Shown piece by piece: positions 8,597-18,463 of a DNA stretch of 64,000 nt; position 1 is the first letter of the stretch, and every line of letters begins with the position of its first letter. A program made the translations under genes and the position numbers. The notes beneath the pieces are model-generated. The model had not been told where the DNA came from, made no database searches, and saw nothing but the letters and a program-made list of their open reading frames with translations. The DNA is from an uncultured Xanthomonas sp. (GTDB lineage: Bacteria; Pseudomonadota; Gammaproteobacteria; Xanthomonadales; Xanthomonadaceae): the NCBI GenBank assembly GCA_943912265.1, contig CALTTS010000010.1:62001-126000 (forward strand), read 5' to 3'.

Positions 8597-9793
8597 TCAG
8601 CTGCGTGCCGGCCGCAAGGCCAGCCGCACCAGCACGCCCGCCACCAGCCCCCAGAACGCCGCGCCGATGCCGAACAGGCTCAGGCCCGAGGCTGTGACGA
8701 GGAAGGTCACCAGCGCCGCCTCGCGCTCGCCGTCCTCGCGCAGCGCGGCGATCAGGCTGCTGCCCAGCGTGCCGAGCAGGGCGATGCCGGCGATGGCCAT
8801 CACCAGCTCCTTCGGGAAGGCTGCGAACAGGCTGGCCACGGTGGCGCCGAACAGGCCGATCAGCAGGTAGAACACGCCCGCCCACACCGCCGCCATGTAG
8901 CGCCGCGCCTTGTCCTCGTGCGCCTCGGCACCCATGCAGATCGCCGCAGTGATCGCCGCCAGGTTCATCGCGTAGGCGCCGAACGGGGCCAGCAGCACGT
9001 TGAGCGTGCCGATCCAGCCGATCGTCGGCGACAGCGGCACGGTGTAGCCGGAGGCGCGGATCACCACCACGCCGGGCACGTTCTGCGAGGTCATCGTCAC
9101 CACGAACAAGGGCAGCGCGATGCCCAGCACGGCCGCCGTCGACAGCGTCGGCGTGGTCCACAGCGGCCGCGCCAGCGCCACGTCCACGCCGGACAGATGC
9201 AGGGTGCCGTTGCCGGCCGCCACCGCGCTGCCGGCCAGCAGGGTGAGGATCACCGCATAGCGCGGCCGCCAGCGCCGCGCCGCCAGATACACCGCCAGCA
9301 TCGCCAGCACCAGCAGCGGCTGCGTGCGCACCGCGACGAAGGTGTCCAGGCCGAAGCGCAGCAGCACCCCGGCGAGCATGCCCGAGGCCAGCGCCACCGG
9401 GATGCGCGAGAGCATCCTCTCGAACAGCCCGGAGAAGCCGGCGACGGCGGTCAGCAGCGCCGCCAGCACGAACGCGCCGATCGCATCGGACAGCGGCAGC
9501 CCGGCGGTGACGCCCATCAACATCGCCGCGCCGGGCGTGGACCACGCCGTCACCACCGGTACCTTCCAGCGCAGCGACAGGCCGATGCAGGTCAGGCCCA
9601 TGCCGATGCCCAGCGCCCACATCCACGACGCCGCCTGCGCCTCGCTGGCACCCAGCGTGCGCGCCGCGCCGAACACGATCACCGCCGAACTGGCAAAGCC
9701 CACCAGCACGGTGACGAAACCCGCCGCCAGCGCGGACAGGGAGTGGTCGCGCAGGGGCGATGCGGCGAGCGCGGGAAAACGGGCCTTCTTCAT
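8597..9793 (-). CDS. benE: BenE-family benzoate/aromatic acid transporter
   Basis: This 398-residue inner-membrane protein has about twelve hydrophobic segments. It carries the BenE signatures GFASSAVIVFGAARTLGAS near the N-terminus and TSQNVPGVVVIRASGY in the central region. BenE proteins are proton symporters for benzoate and related molecules. No benzoate-degradation genes lie nearby, so the physiological substrate is uncertain. ATG at 9793 gives a normal N-terminus (MKKARFPALAAS). A regulator gene diverges from it 144 bases upstream, but that gene is frameshifted. Confidence 0.85.
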   Translation of the reverse strand: MKKARFPALAASPLRDHSLSALAAGFVTVLVGFASSAVIVFGAARTLGASEAQAASWMWALGIGMGLTCIGLSLRWKVPVVTAWSTPGAAMLMGVTAGLPLSDAIGAFVLAALLTAVAGFSGLFERMLSRIPVALASGMLAGVLLRFGLDTFVAVRTQPLLVLAMLAVYLAARRWRPRYAVILTLLAGSAVAAGNGTLHLSGVDVALARPLWTTPTLSTAAVLGIALPLFVVTMTSQNVPGVVVIRASGYTVPLSPTIGWIGTLNVLLAPFGAYAMNLAAITAAICMGAEAHEDKARRYMAAVWAGVFYLLIGLFGATVASLFAAFPKELVMAIAGIALLGTLGSSLIAALREDGEREAALVTFLVTASGLSLFGIGAAFWGLVAGVLVRLALRPARS

Positions 9794-9937
9794 CCGGGCA
9801 TCATGCTTGAAATGGCAACGCGGTCATTGCCGATGCATCGGCTGCCGATCCTGCGCTGGAGGCCCGATGATCGCAAGATCGGTCGAGCCCATCGCATCGG
9901 GAAGCCCCAAGGTAGCCGCATCACGAGGAGCAAGACG

Positions 9938-10817
9938 ATGACCGATCCACTGCAGCGCTACCGGTCCAGGATGCTCAAGGTGCTGGAGCACATCGAGCGG
10001 AACCTGGGCGAACGGCTGGATCTGGATGCGCTGAGCAGCGTGGCCGCGTTCTCCAAATACCATTTCCACCGGCAGTTCGCGGCAACGTTCGGGCTGCCGG
10101 CCAGCCGCTACGTCCAGCTGGCGCGCATGAAGCAGGCCTCCTTCCGCTTGGCCTACCGATCCGGGCGCGTCACCGACATCGCGATGGAAGCCGGCTACGG
10201 GGCGCCGGACGCATTCGCCCGCGCGTTCCGCCAGCAATTCGGGCAACGGCCTTCCGCGTTCCGGGACTCCCCGGACTGGGAGACGTGGCTTGCGGTCCTT
10301 GCCCCCTTCAATCAGGCCAGGAATACCTTCATGCAGACGATTCAGACCCGGGCCGACGTGACCATCCGGAATGTCGCCGACATCCCCGTGGCCATCATGG
10401 AACACCGCGGGGCACCCTCGACCATCGGCGCGACCATCCGTCGCTTCATCGACTGGCGTCGCAGCGTCGGGTTGCGGCCCGACACCAGCGCCACGTTCAA
10501 CATACTTCCACTCGGACCCGCGCACGACGCCGCCGGAAAACTATCGGCTCGCCCTCTGCGCCGGCCTCGGCCGTTCCATCGAAACGGAAGGGCAACCCGT
10601 GACCACGGGCATCATCCCCGGCGGACGCTGCGCGGTGCTGCGTATCGTCGGCGGCGCGGACGATCTGGAATCGGCAGCCGCCTGGCTGTACCGCGAATGG
10701 CTGCCGGCCAGCGGCGAGGAGCCCAGGGACTTTCCGCTCTACTGCCAGCGCCTGAGCTTCTTCCCGGATGTCCCGGAAAACGAGACCGTGACCGAACTCT
10801 TCCTGCCGCTCGAATGA
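9938..10817 (+). pseudogene. AraC-family regulator with GyrI-like effector domain, frameshifted
   Basis: The first frame gives an AraC-type double helix-turn-helix (residues about 8-105, including FSKYHFHRQF and GYGAPDAFARAFRQQFG) followed by the beginning of a GyrI-like small-molecule-binding domain. Near 10490-10510 the homologous reading moves by one base: after SATFN in frame one, the family sequence resumes in another frame as HSDPRTTPPENYRL and runs to the stop at 10817. One extra base would explain the shift, and removing it yields about 292 residues, the usual family length. It is either a recent pseudogene or a sequencing error. It diverges from benE, which it could have regulated; that link is inference. 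Confidence 0.75.
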
Positions 10818-10849
10818 GTCGGCCGGGGCGGCCCGCGGCCCGCCCGGCT

Positions 10850-12325
10850 TCACCCCAGCAGCATCTCGGCGATGCCCTGCGCCGCGTCGCGGCCTTCGGC
10901 CACGGCGGTGACCACCAGGTCGGCGCCGCGCACGGCGTCGCCGCCGGCGAACAGCTTCGGGTGGGTGGTCTGGTAAGGCAGGCGGCCGCTGCCGTCCGGG
11001 CCGCCATCCGGCGTGGGGCTGCCGGCGACGATGCGGCCGTTCGGCGTGCCTTCCACGCCCTGTTCGGCCAGCCATGCGGGCACGCTGGGCGAGAAGCCGA
11101 AGGCGATGATCACCACGTCCGCTTCCAGCACCGATTCGCTGCCTTCGACCGGCACCGCGTTCCGGCGGCCGCGCGCATCCGGTTCGCCAAGGCGGGTCTG
11201 GACCACGCGCACGCCGCACACCTGGCCTTCCTCGTCGGCCTCGATCGCCAGCGGCTGGCGGTTGAACAGGAACTTCACGCCTTCCTCGCGGGCATTGGCC
11301 ACCTCGCGCGCCGAGCCGGGCATGTTGGCCTCGTCGCGGCGGTAGGCGCAGGTGACGTGGGCGGCGCCGAGGCGGACGGCGCTGCGCACGCAATCCATGC
11401 CGGTGTCGCCGCCGCCCAGCACCACCACCCGCCGGCCCTTGAGGTCGGGCAGGCTGATCTTGTCTTCCCAGCCGGCGATCGGCCGACCCCACGGGTCGTT
11501 GCCGGAGACGATGCGCGCGTTCTGCACCAGGAAGGGCAGCGCCGGCAGCACGCCGGGCAGGTCCTGTCCGGGCAGGCCGCCGTCGGTGTAGCGGTAGGCG
11601 CCGGTGCCGAGGAACACGGCGTCGTATTCGCCCAGCAGGTCGGCCAGCGCCACGTCCTTGCCCACCTCGATGCCGAGGCGGAATTCCACGCCCATGCCTT
11701 CGAGCACTTCGCGGCGACGGGCGATCACGCTCTTGTCGAGCTTGAAGCTGGGGATGCCGAACTGCAGCAGCCCGCCGATCTGCTCGTAGCGGTCGTACAC
11801 CACGGCCTGGATGCCGGTGCGCGCCAAGCGGTCCGCGCAGGCCAGCCCGGCCGGGCCGGCGCCGATCACCGCCACCCGCTTGCCGGTGGCCTGCACCGCC
11901 GACAGGTCGGGCCGCCAGCCGTTCTCCAGCGCGGTATCGACGATGAACTTCTCCACCGCGCCGATGGTGACCGCGCCGAACTCGTCGTTGAGCGTGCAGC
12001 TGCCCTCGCACAGGCGGTCCTGCGGGCACACCCGGCCGCACACTTCCGGCAGCGGGTTGGTGGAATGGCACAGCGCGGCGGCTTCGTCGATGCGGTTTTC
12101 CTGCACCAGCTGCAGCCACTGCGGGATGGCGTTGTGCACCGGGCACTTGTGGCTGCAGTACGGGTTGCCGCAGTCCAGGCAGCGGCCGGCCTGATGCTGC
12201 GCGTCGGCCAGGCCGAACTTGCCGTACAGCTCGCCCCAGTCGCCGGCGGTGCGCAGCTCCAGCGGGATGCGGCGCGGCATCTCGCGCGGCAGTTCGACGA
12301 ATTGGAAGACCTGCTTCTTGCTCAT
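10850..12325 (-). CDS. gltD: Glutamate synthase (NADPH) small subunit
   Basis: The 491-residue protein supplies electrons from NADPH to GltB for making glutamate from glutamine and 2-oxoglutarate. The N-terminal region has the iron-sulfur cysteines CLDCGNPYCSHKCP and CGRVCPQDRLCEGSC. It is followed by the FAD motif VAVIGAGPAGLACADRLA and the NADPH motif VVVLGGGDTGMDC. Length and residues are normal. It lies 100 bases downstream of gltB on the same strand, with a hairpin in the gap, so the two form one operon that may have differential expression. Confidence 0.96.
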   Translation of the reverse strand: MSKKQVFQFVELPREMPRRIPLELRTAGDWGELYGKFGLADAQHQAGRCLDCGNPYCSHKCPVHNAIPQWLQLVQENRIDEAAALCHSTNPLPEVCGRVCPQDRLCEGSCTLNDEFGAVTIGAVEKFIVDTALENGWRPDLSAVQATGKRVAVIGAGPAGLACADRLARTGIQAVVYDRYEQIGGLLQFGIPSFKLDKSVIARRREVLEGMGVEFRLGIEVGKDVALADLLGEYDAVFLGTGAYRYTDGGLPGQDLPGVLPALPFLVQNARIVSGNDPWGRPIAGWEDKISLPDLKGRRVVVLGGGDTGMDCVRSAVRLGAAHVTCAYRRDEANMPGSAREVANAREEGVKFLFNRQPLAIEADEEGQVCGVRVVQTRLGEPDARGRRNAVPVEGSESVLEADVVIIAFGFSPSVPAWLAEQGVEGTPNGRIVAGSPTPDGGPDGSGRLPYQTTHPKLFAGGDAVRGADLVVTAVAEGRDAAQGIAEMLLG

Positions 12326-12359
12326 GGCACGTTCTCGGAATGTCCCGCCGGGGCGGGAA

Positions 12360-12385
12360 GCGGACGGCTCCGGAAAGCCGTCCGC
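12360..12385 (-). other. Perfect 10-bp hairpin in the gltB-gltD gap
   Basis: GCGGACGGCT (12360-12369) pairs perfectly with AGCCGTCCGC (12376-12385) across a six-base loop. It lies between the gltB stop (12426) and the gltD start (12325), and no T-run follows. It could slow exonucleases or attenuate gltD relative to gltB; this is inference. Confidence 0.5.
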
Positions 12386-12425
12386 GAGGGCGATGGTGCG
12401 GCGGGTGGCGTAGCGCGCGCCGCGC

Positions 12426-15400
12426 TCAGGCGGCGCGGCGCAGCGAATCGGCCAGCGACTCGATGCTGGCGGCCTTGGGTTTGACCAGCCAGAACTTGCC
12501 GACGTAGTCGCGGAACTCGTCGAGGATCTGCTGGGCCCAGATGCTGCCGGTCAGTTCGCGATGGCGCACGATCAGCTTGTGCAGGTGCTGGCGGTAGCTC
12601 TCGAAGCCCTCCGGCGAGATCCGGTGGATGTCGATCAGCTCGTGGTTGTAGCGGTCGACGAAATCGCGGTCCTGGTCGAGCACGTAGGCCAGCCCGCCGG
12701 TGAAGCCGGCGCCGAAGTTCAGGCCCACCTTGCCCAGCACCAGCACCACGCCGTCGGTCATGTATTCGCAGCAGTGGTCGCCGGCGCCTTCCACCACCGC
12801 CAGCGCGCCGGAGTTGCGCACCGCGAAGCGCTCGCCGGCGCGGCCCGCGGCGAACAGCTCGCCGCCGGTGGCGCCATACAGGCAGGTGTTGCCGACGATG
12901 GCGGTGTTGCGCGCCTCGAAGCGCGCCCCGCGCGGCGGCCGCACCACCAGGCGTCCGCCGGCCATGCCCTTGCCCACGTAGTCGTTGGCCTCGCCCTCGA
13001 TCTCCAGGTTCAGGCCGCCGGCGTTGAACGCGCCGAAGCTCTGCCCGGCGGTGCCGCGGAAGTGCAGGTTGACCGGGGCGTCTTCCATGCCGTGGTTGCC
13101 GTGCGCGCGGGCGATGGCGCCGGACAGGCGGGTGCCGATGCTGCGGTCGGTGTTGTGGATCAGGAAGCGGTGCTCGCCGCCGGCCTTCCTGGCGATGGCG
13201 TCGGCCAGCAGGCCGTCCATCTGCGTGGCCAGGCTGTCCGGCGATTCGTACAGGCGCTGCGCCGCGCAGTGGCCGGCATCGGCGGAGGCACCGGCCAGCA
13301 GCCGCGACAGGTCCACCTTCACGCCGGGGCGCGGGGACACGTCGAGCTGTTCGAGCAGGTCGGTGCGGCCGACGATCCCGTCCAGCGATTTCGCGCCCAG
13401 GTACGACAGCCACTGCCGCACTTCCTCGGACAGCAGCCGGAAGAAGTTCTCCACCCGCTCGGGCAGGCCGTGGAAGTGCTTGGCGCGCAGCAGCTCGTCC
13501 TGCGTGGCCACGCCGGTGGCGCAGTTGTTGAGGTGGCAGATGCGCAGGTACTTGCAGCCCAGCACGATCATCGGGCCGGTGCCGAAGCCGAAGCTGTCGG
13601 CACCGAGCAGCGCCGCCTTGACCACGTCCAGGCCGGTCTTCAGGCCGCCGTCGGTCTGCAGGATGGTGCGCTCGCGCAGGTCGTTGGCCACCAGCGCCTG
13701 GTGCGCCTCGGCCACGCCCAGTTCCCACGGCACGCCGGCATAGTGGATCGAACTGAGCGGGCTGGCGCCGGTGCCGCCGTCGTGGCCGGAAATCGTGATG
13801 AGGTCCGCGCCGGCCTTGACCACGCCGGCGGCGATGGTGCCCACGCCCGCGTGGCTGACCAGCTTCACCGACACCAGCGCCTGCGGGTTGACCTGCTTGA
13901 GGTCGTAGATCAGCTGCGCCAGGTCTTCGATGGAATAGATGTCGTGGTGCGGCGGCGGGCTGATCAGGCCGATGCCGGGCTTGGCGTAGCGCAGCCGCGC
14001 GATCAGATCGTTGACCTTGTGGCCGGGCAGCTGGCCGCCCTCGCCGGGCTTGGCGCCCTGCGCGACCTTGATCTGCAGCACCTCGGCGTTGACCAGGTAC
14101 TCGGGGGTGACGCCGAAACGGCCGGAGGCCACCTGCTTGATCTTGCTGCGCTTGTCGGTGCCATAGCGGGCCGGGTCCTCGCCGCCCTCGCCGGAGTTGG
14201 AGCGCCCGCCGAGGCGGTTCATCGCGATGGCCAGCGCCTCGTGCGCTTCCGGCGACAGCGCACCCAGCGAAATGGCGGCGGTGTCGAAGCGGCGCAGCAG
14301 GTCGTGCGCGTCGGCCACCTCGTCCAGCGGCGTGGGCGTGGCGGCCCGCTTCAGCGTGAGCAGGTCGCGCAGCGCCGACGGCGGGCGGTGGTTGACGATG
14401 TCGGCATAGGCCTGCCAGTCGGCCTGCTCGCCGGTGCGGGTGGCCTTCTGCAGCGACATCACCACGTCCGGGTTGAACATGTGGTACTCGCCGCCGTGCA
14501 CGTACTTGAGCAGGCCGCCGATCTCCGGCTTGCGCAGCTCGTTCCACGCCGCGCGCTCCAGTTCGCGCGCCTCGGTGTCCAGCCGCGCGAAGCCCACGCC
14601 GCCGACGCGGTTGTGGGTGTCGCGGAAGCACAGCTTCACCACGTCCGGGTCGAGGCCGACGATCTCGAACAGCTGCGCGGCCCGGTAGCTGGCGATGGTG
14701 GCGATGCCCATCTTGGAGATGATCTTGCTCAGGCCCTTGTAGATGCCCTTGCGGTAGCTGCGGCCGATCTGGGTGACTTCGCCGCCCTTCTTGAGCTTGA
14801 GGATGCCGCGCCGGCCGAGGTCGAACAGGGTCTGGTAGGCCAGGTACGGGTACACCGCGGTGGCGCCGACGCCGATCAGGCAGGCCATGTGGTGCGCATC
14901 ACGCGCGGTGCCGGTCTCGATGATGAGATTGACGTCGCAGCGCAGGCCCTTGTCGGACAGATGGTGGTGCACCGCGCCGGTGGCCAGCAGCGCATGCACC
15001 ATCGGCCGGCCGCGCACGGGGTAGCGGTCGGTCAGCAGCAGCATCACCTTGCCGTCGCGCGCGGCCTGCTCGGCCTCGCGGCAGATGCGCTCGATGCCGG
15101 CCTTCAAGCCTTCCTCGGGCGCATACGACAGGTCGATCTGCGCGTGCAGGCGGTCGTAGGGCGCGCTGCGCACCAACTGGCGCAGCTTGCGCTGGCTGAG
15201 CACCGGCGAGTTCAGGATGATGTGGTTCACCGTCTCCGGCGCGGCGTGGAAGATGTTGGTCTCCCGGCCCAGCTGGGTGGACAGCGACATCACGCAGTCC
15301 TCGCGCAGCGGGTCCAGCGGCGGGTTGGTCACCTGGGCGAAGGCCTGGCGGAAGTAGTCGAACAGCGGCCGGGTGCGCTGGCTGAGCACCGCCATCGGGG

Positions 15401-16889
15401 TGTCGTCGCCCATCGAGCCGGTGGCTTCCTGCTCGGTTTCGGCCAACGGGCGCAGCACGCTTTCCACTTCCTCGGTGCTGAGCTGGAACAGCTTGTGGTA
15501 GCTGCGCAGGGTGCCCTCGTCGAACGGCTCCTCGGCCAGCGACGGGTCGATCAGCTCGGTTTCCAGATAGGTCACGCCCTGGTGCAGCCACTGCTTGTAC
15601 GGGGCGCGGCCACGGTTGATGCGGTCCACCGCCTCGCTGTCGAGCAGGTCGCCGCGCTTGAGGTCGATGGCCATCATCTCGCCGGGGCCGATCTTGCCCT
15701 TGCGCACGACGCGCTCGGCCGGCACTTCCCACACGCCGGCCTCGCTGGCGACGATGTAGTGGCGGTCGGAGGTGAGCATCCAGCGCGCCGGGCGCAGGCC
15801 GTTGCGGTCCAGCGTGCACACCGCATAGCGCGCATCCATCGAGACGATGCCGGCCGGGCCGTCCCACGGCTCGGTGTTGAGGCCGTGGAACTCGTAGAAC
15901 GCGGCCAGGTCGGCATCCTTGAATTCCAGCGACTGGGTGGCCGGCGGAACGAGGATGCGCAGCGCCTGGATCAACTCCATGCCGCCGGCGACCAGCAGCT
16001 CCAGCATGTTGTCCAGGCTCTGCGAATCCGAGCCGTGCATCGAGATGATCGGGTCGAACTCGGCAATGTCGAACTTCGGCGTCTTCCACACCTTGCTGCG
16101 CGCCTGCGCCCAGCGCCGGTTGCCCTCGATGGTGTTGATCTCGCCGTTGTGCGCCAGCAGCCGGAACGGGTGCGCCAACGGCCAGCGCGGCATCGTGTTG
16201 GTGGAAAACCGCTGATGGAACACCACCGCGCTGGCGGCCAGGTCGCTGCGCTGCAGGTCCGGGAAGAAGGTGCTCAGCTTGTCCGGCAGCACCATGCCCT
16301 TGTAGCCGATGGCGTGCGGCGCCAGCGTGACCACGTAGAAATCGCCGGGCACGTCGCGCAGCGCCTGCTCGGCGCGGCGGCGGGCGAGGAACAGCGCCAG
16401 CGTGAAGGCTTCCGCATCCTGGCCTTCGCCGGCCTCGACGAACAGCTGCTCCACCTGCGGCAAGGTGTCCTTGGCCAGCTGGCCGCACACGCGGTCGTCG
16501 GTGGGCACCACGCGCCAGCCCTTGAACACGGCGCCGGCGCGGGCGACTTCGGCCTCCAGCGCCTGCCGGCAGCGCGCGGCCTGCTCGGCCTCGTGCGGCA
16601 GGAACACCAGCCCGGCGGCGAACAGCGCCTTGTCGCCCAGTGCAATGCCGGCCTCGCGCGCCAGCGCGCGCAGGAACACGTCCGGTTTGCGGATCAGCAG
16701 GCCGCAGCCGTCGCCGGTCAGGCCGTCGGCGGCCACGCCGCCGCGGTGGGTCATGCGCGACAGTGCGGCAATGGCGGTATCGACGATGGCGCGGGAAGGC
16801 TGATCGTCGAGCTGGGCGATCATGCCGAAACCGCAGGCGTCGCGTTCGTCGTTCGGGTCGTAGAGCCCGGGGCGGCTGCTGGGGGCCAT
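12426..16889 (-). CDS. gltB: Glutamate synthase (NADPH) large subunit
   Basis: This 1487-residue enzyme starts with a short propeptide and then CGFGMIAQ; Cys19 would become the N-terminal nucleophile of the glutamine amidotransferase domain. The central and FMN-binding synthase domains follow, including SGHDGGTGASPLSSIHYAG and the cysteine cluster CHLNNCATGVATQ for the 3Fe-4S centre. The C-terminal GltB helix domain is also present, with repeated glycines. It takes the ammonia released from glutamine and adds it to 2-oxoglutarate with GltD as partner. Length is the family norm. It is the first gene of the gltBD operon. Confidence 0.97.
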   Translation of the reverse strand: MAPSSRPGLYDPNDERDACGFGMIAQLDDQPSRAIVDTAIAALSRMTHRGGVAADGLTGDGCGLLIRKPDVFLRALAREAGIALGDKALFAAGLVFLPHEAEQAARCRQALEAEVARAGAVFKGWRVVPTDDRVCGQLAKDTLPQVEQLFVEAGEGQDAEAFTLALFLARRRAEQALRDVPGDFYVVTLAPHAIGYKGMVLPDKLSTFFPDLQRSDLAASAVVFHQRFSTNTMPRWPLAHPFRLLAHNGEINTIEGNRRWAQARSKVWKTPKFDIAEFDPIISMHGSDSQSLDNMLELLVAGGMELIQALRILVPPATQSLEFKDADLAAFYEFHGLNTEPWDGPAGIVSMDARYAVCTLDRNGLRPARWMLTSDRHYIVASEAGVWEVPAERVVRKGKIGPGEMMAIDLKRGDLLDSEAVDRINRGRAPYKQWLHQGVTYLETELIDPSLAEEPFDEGTLRSYHKLFQLSTEEVESVLRPLAETEQEATGSMGDDTPMAVLSQRTRPLFDYFRQAFAQVTNPPLDPLREDCVMSLSTQLGRETNIFHAAPETVNHIILNSPVLSQRKLRQLVRSAPYDRLHAQIDLSYAPEEGLKAGIERICREAEQAARDGKVMLLLTDRYPVRGRPMVHALLATGAVHHHLSDKGLRCDVNLIIETGTARDAHHMACLIGVGATAVYPYLAYQTLFDLGRRGILKLKKGGEVTQIGRSYRKGIYKGLSKIISKMGIATIASYRAAQLFEIVGLDPDVVKLCFRDTHNRVGGVGFARLDTEARELERAAWNELRKPEIGGLLKYVHGGEYHMFNPDVVMSLQKATRTGEQADWQAYADIVNHRPPSALRDLLTLKRAATPTPLDEVADAHDLLRRFDTAAISLGALSPEAHEALAIAMNRLGGRSNSGEGGEDPARYGTDKRSKIKQVASGRFGVTPEYLVNAEVLQIKVAQGAKPGEGGQLPGHKVNDLIARLRYAKPGIGLISPPPHHDIYSIEDLAQLIYDLKQVNPQALVSVKLVSHAGVGTIAAGVVKAGADLITISGHDGGTGASPLSSIHYAGVPWELGVAEAHQALVANDLRERTILQTDGGLKTGLDVVKAALLGADSFGFGTGPMIVLGCKYLRICHLNNCATGVATQDELLRAKHFHGLPERVENFFRLLSEEVRQWLSYLGAKSLDGIVGRTDLLEQLDVSPRPGVKVDLSRLLAGASADAGHCAAQRLYESPDSLATQMDGLLADAIARKAGGEHRFLIHNTDRSIGTRLSGAIARAHGNHGMEDAPVNLHFRGTAGQSFGAFNAGGLNLEIEGEANDYVGKGMAGGRLVVRPPRGARFEARNTAIVGNTCLYGATGGELFAAGRAGERFAVRNSGALAVVEGAGDHCCEYMTDGVVLVLGKVGLNFGAGFTGGLAYVLDQDRDFVDRYNHELIDIHRISPEGFESYRQHLHKLIVRHRELTGSIWAQQILDEFRDYVGKFWLVKPKAASIESLADSLRRAA

Positions 16890-17315
16890 CTGGAGTGCCT
16901 CGAATCCAATCGGGGCGGCACCGCGCCCGCGTCTCGCAGCGCGCTGGAAAGTGCCACCGGACTTCCGACTAGATCACAGTTGCTGCGGCGCCGCAAGGCA
17001 AAAACAAGCGTGTCCTGAAGCTGTCTGCGCGATGGCCGGCGATGACCGCCGAATGACCTGCAAATCCAGCCCGATCAAGGTTTTAGGTGAAACTGAAACG
17101 CATGCAATGGGTGCACTTGAAACCGTCAGCGGAAGGGGCCCCGTCTATGCCATGACCTTCCCGACTGGAGCCGCCGCACCACCCCGAAGACGAACCCATT
17201 GCCACGCGAGGTTGCGTTTCCAACTGCCCCTAAAGTGAACCTGGCCCTGATATTTCAGCAGTTGTGCCGTGAGTGTTGGCCGTTGCAAAGTACGCCATTC
17301 AAGACGGATCAGACC
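16890..17315. other. Intergenic region between gltB and the HNH gene
   Basis: This 426-base divergent gap holds the probable gltB promoter at its left end. From about 17050 the composition becomes visibly less GC-rich. Short open frames here do not resemble proteins. An in-frame extension of the HNH gene reaches back to 17199, but its residues do not look like the family. Confidence 0.5.
16973..17001 (-). promoter_or_regulatory. Possible sigma-70 promoter of gltBD
   Basis: On the minus strand TTGCCT (17001-16996) and TGTGAT (16978-16973) are separated by 17 bases. Both boxes match the consensus at four of six positions. The -10 box lies 84 bases upstream of the gltB ATG. The match is weak. 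Confidence 0.3.
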
Positions 17316-18125
17316 ATGGGCAGAGTCGCTAGGCTGCGTGAAGGGGCATTCAGCTCAAACGGAAATTGGACGCGCGAGCAGACGATTCTCGCGTTTTACT
17401 TTTACTGCCAAACGCCGTTCGGTCAGCTACACGCCAAAAACAAGAAAATTATCGAACTGGCGGCATTGATTGGGCGCACGCCGGGTGCACTCGCCATGAA
17501 GTGCGTGAATATCGCCAGCATCGACCCAGCAATCCGCGAAAGCGGGAGGGCAGGTCTAAGCAACGCCTCCGCACTGGACAAGGAAATTTGGGACGAATTC
17601 CACACCAATTGGGATGGTTTGGTCGAACAAGCAGAAGCATTGCAAACTTTCTTGCTGCGTAAAGCCAGTGTTCCACAAGCACAGGAGAACGACGAACTTC
17701 CCGACATGGATTTCACGGGTGAAACGCGCATCGCCTTGGTCAAACAGCGAGTGAAGCAATCTTTTTTCCGCCGTTCTGTGCTTAGCAGCTACGGCGGTAA
17801 ATGCTGCATTTCAGGCGTAAGCGATAATCGTTTCCTCGTCGCCAGCCATATCGTGGCTTGGAAGGACGACGCTTCGATTCGGCTCAATCCCGCCAATGGG
17901 CTTTGCCTCTCATCCATCCACGACAAAGCCTTCGACAATCATCTGTTTTCGCTGACGGACGATCATCGCGTCATATTGTCCAAGCAGCTTCGCGAAGCCA
18001 GAGACAAATTCTTGCAGGATGTTTTCTGGGGGCTGGACGACACCCAAATTGCGCTACCGGAGCGATTCATCCCGGAGCCGGCGTTCATCGCGCGGCACCG
18101 TGAAAACATGTTGAATCTTGTATGA
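17316..18125 (+). CDS. HNH endonuclease (HNH_2-type), in AT-richer DNA
   Basis: The protein is about 269 residues. Its N-terminal part (NWTREQTILAFYFYC, LIGRTPGALAMKCVNIASID) and C-terminal nuclease part (YGGKCCISGVSDNRFLVASH, NPANGLCLSSIHDKAFDNH) match a widespread bacterial HNH nuclease family. The HNH core is ASHIVAW, then an N, then IHDKAFD. Such enzymes cut DNA and often occur in restriction, defence or mobile contexts; the target here is unknown. Base composition and codon use are far less GC-biased than the neighbours, suggesting transfer. ATG at 17316 is chosen because homology starts soon after; the longer frame from 17199 has no family match. Its stop overlaps the next start (ATGA). 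Confidence 0.8.
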   Translation: MGRVARLREGAFSSNGNWTREQTILAFYFYCQTPFGQLHAKNKKIIELAALIGRTPGALAMKCVNIASIDPAIRESGRAGLSNASALDKEIWDEFHTNWDGLVEQAEALQTFLLRKASVPQAQENDELPDMDFTGETRIALVKQRVKQSFFRRSVLSSYGGKCCISGVSDNRFLVASHIVAWKDDASIRLNPANGLCLSSIHDKAFDNHLFSLTDDHRVILSKQLREARDKFLQDVFWGLDDTQIALPERFIPEPAFIARHRENMLNLV

Positions 18126-18460
18126 TGAACGAGCATCCATACATCAGCGAGAACGAATTTGATGACGTCTGGGGTGCTACCAGCAAGCCCAATGGAGATT
18201 TGTGGTCACATCAAGAAGTTTCCGCCTTTCCGATAAATTACGTTTGGACTGTTTATGAGGACGGGAGCATTGATGATGACGGATATTCAGATAACAATTG
18301 GTATGCAATGCCCGGAATCGTTCCAGCTTTCGCTCTTGGCTACCTTGTAACGCAAAAACCATGGGATGAGAAAACGGAAAATGCAATCTGGTATCTGGAC
18401 ACGGATGAGATTGCACGAGAAGAAAGACGCGCATTGGAGCTTGAACGCCAAATAAAATAA
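18122..18460 (+). CDS. Small acidic protein coupled to the HNH nuclease
   Basis: This 112-residue protein is not one I recognise. It is rich in Asp, Glu, Trp and Tyr, has no signal peptide or clear membrane segment, and ends with a charged helix (DEIAREERRALELERQIK). Its ATG overlaps the HNH stop codon, which implies translational coupling; a second ATG at 18125 is an alternative start. It shares the low-GC composition of the nuclease gene. An acidic partner could be an inhibitor or immunity protein, or a specificity subunit, but this is inference from context only. Confidence 0.65.
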   Translation: MMNEHPYISENEFDDVWGATSKPNGDLWSHQEVSAFPINYVWTVYEDGSIDDDGYSDNNWYAMPGIVPAFALGYLVTQKPWDEKTENAIWYLDTDEIAREERRALELERQIK

Positions 18461-18463
18461 CGA

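Noticed and set aside
12561..17018. A 1485-codon open frame on the plus strand opposite gltB
   Set aside because: Same GC artefact; the minus strand encodes a textbook GltB with all catalytic motifs.
16951..17238. A 95-codon frame in the gltB-HNH gap
   Set aside because: Composition is not protein-like, there is no ribosome site and no family resemblance.
17199..17315. Longer N-terminus for the HNH nuclease
   Set aside because: The extra 39 residues do not resemble the family, which begins close to the ATG at 17316.
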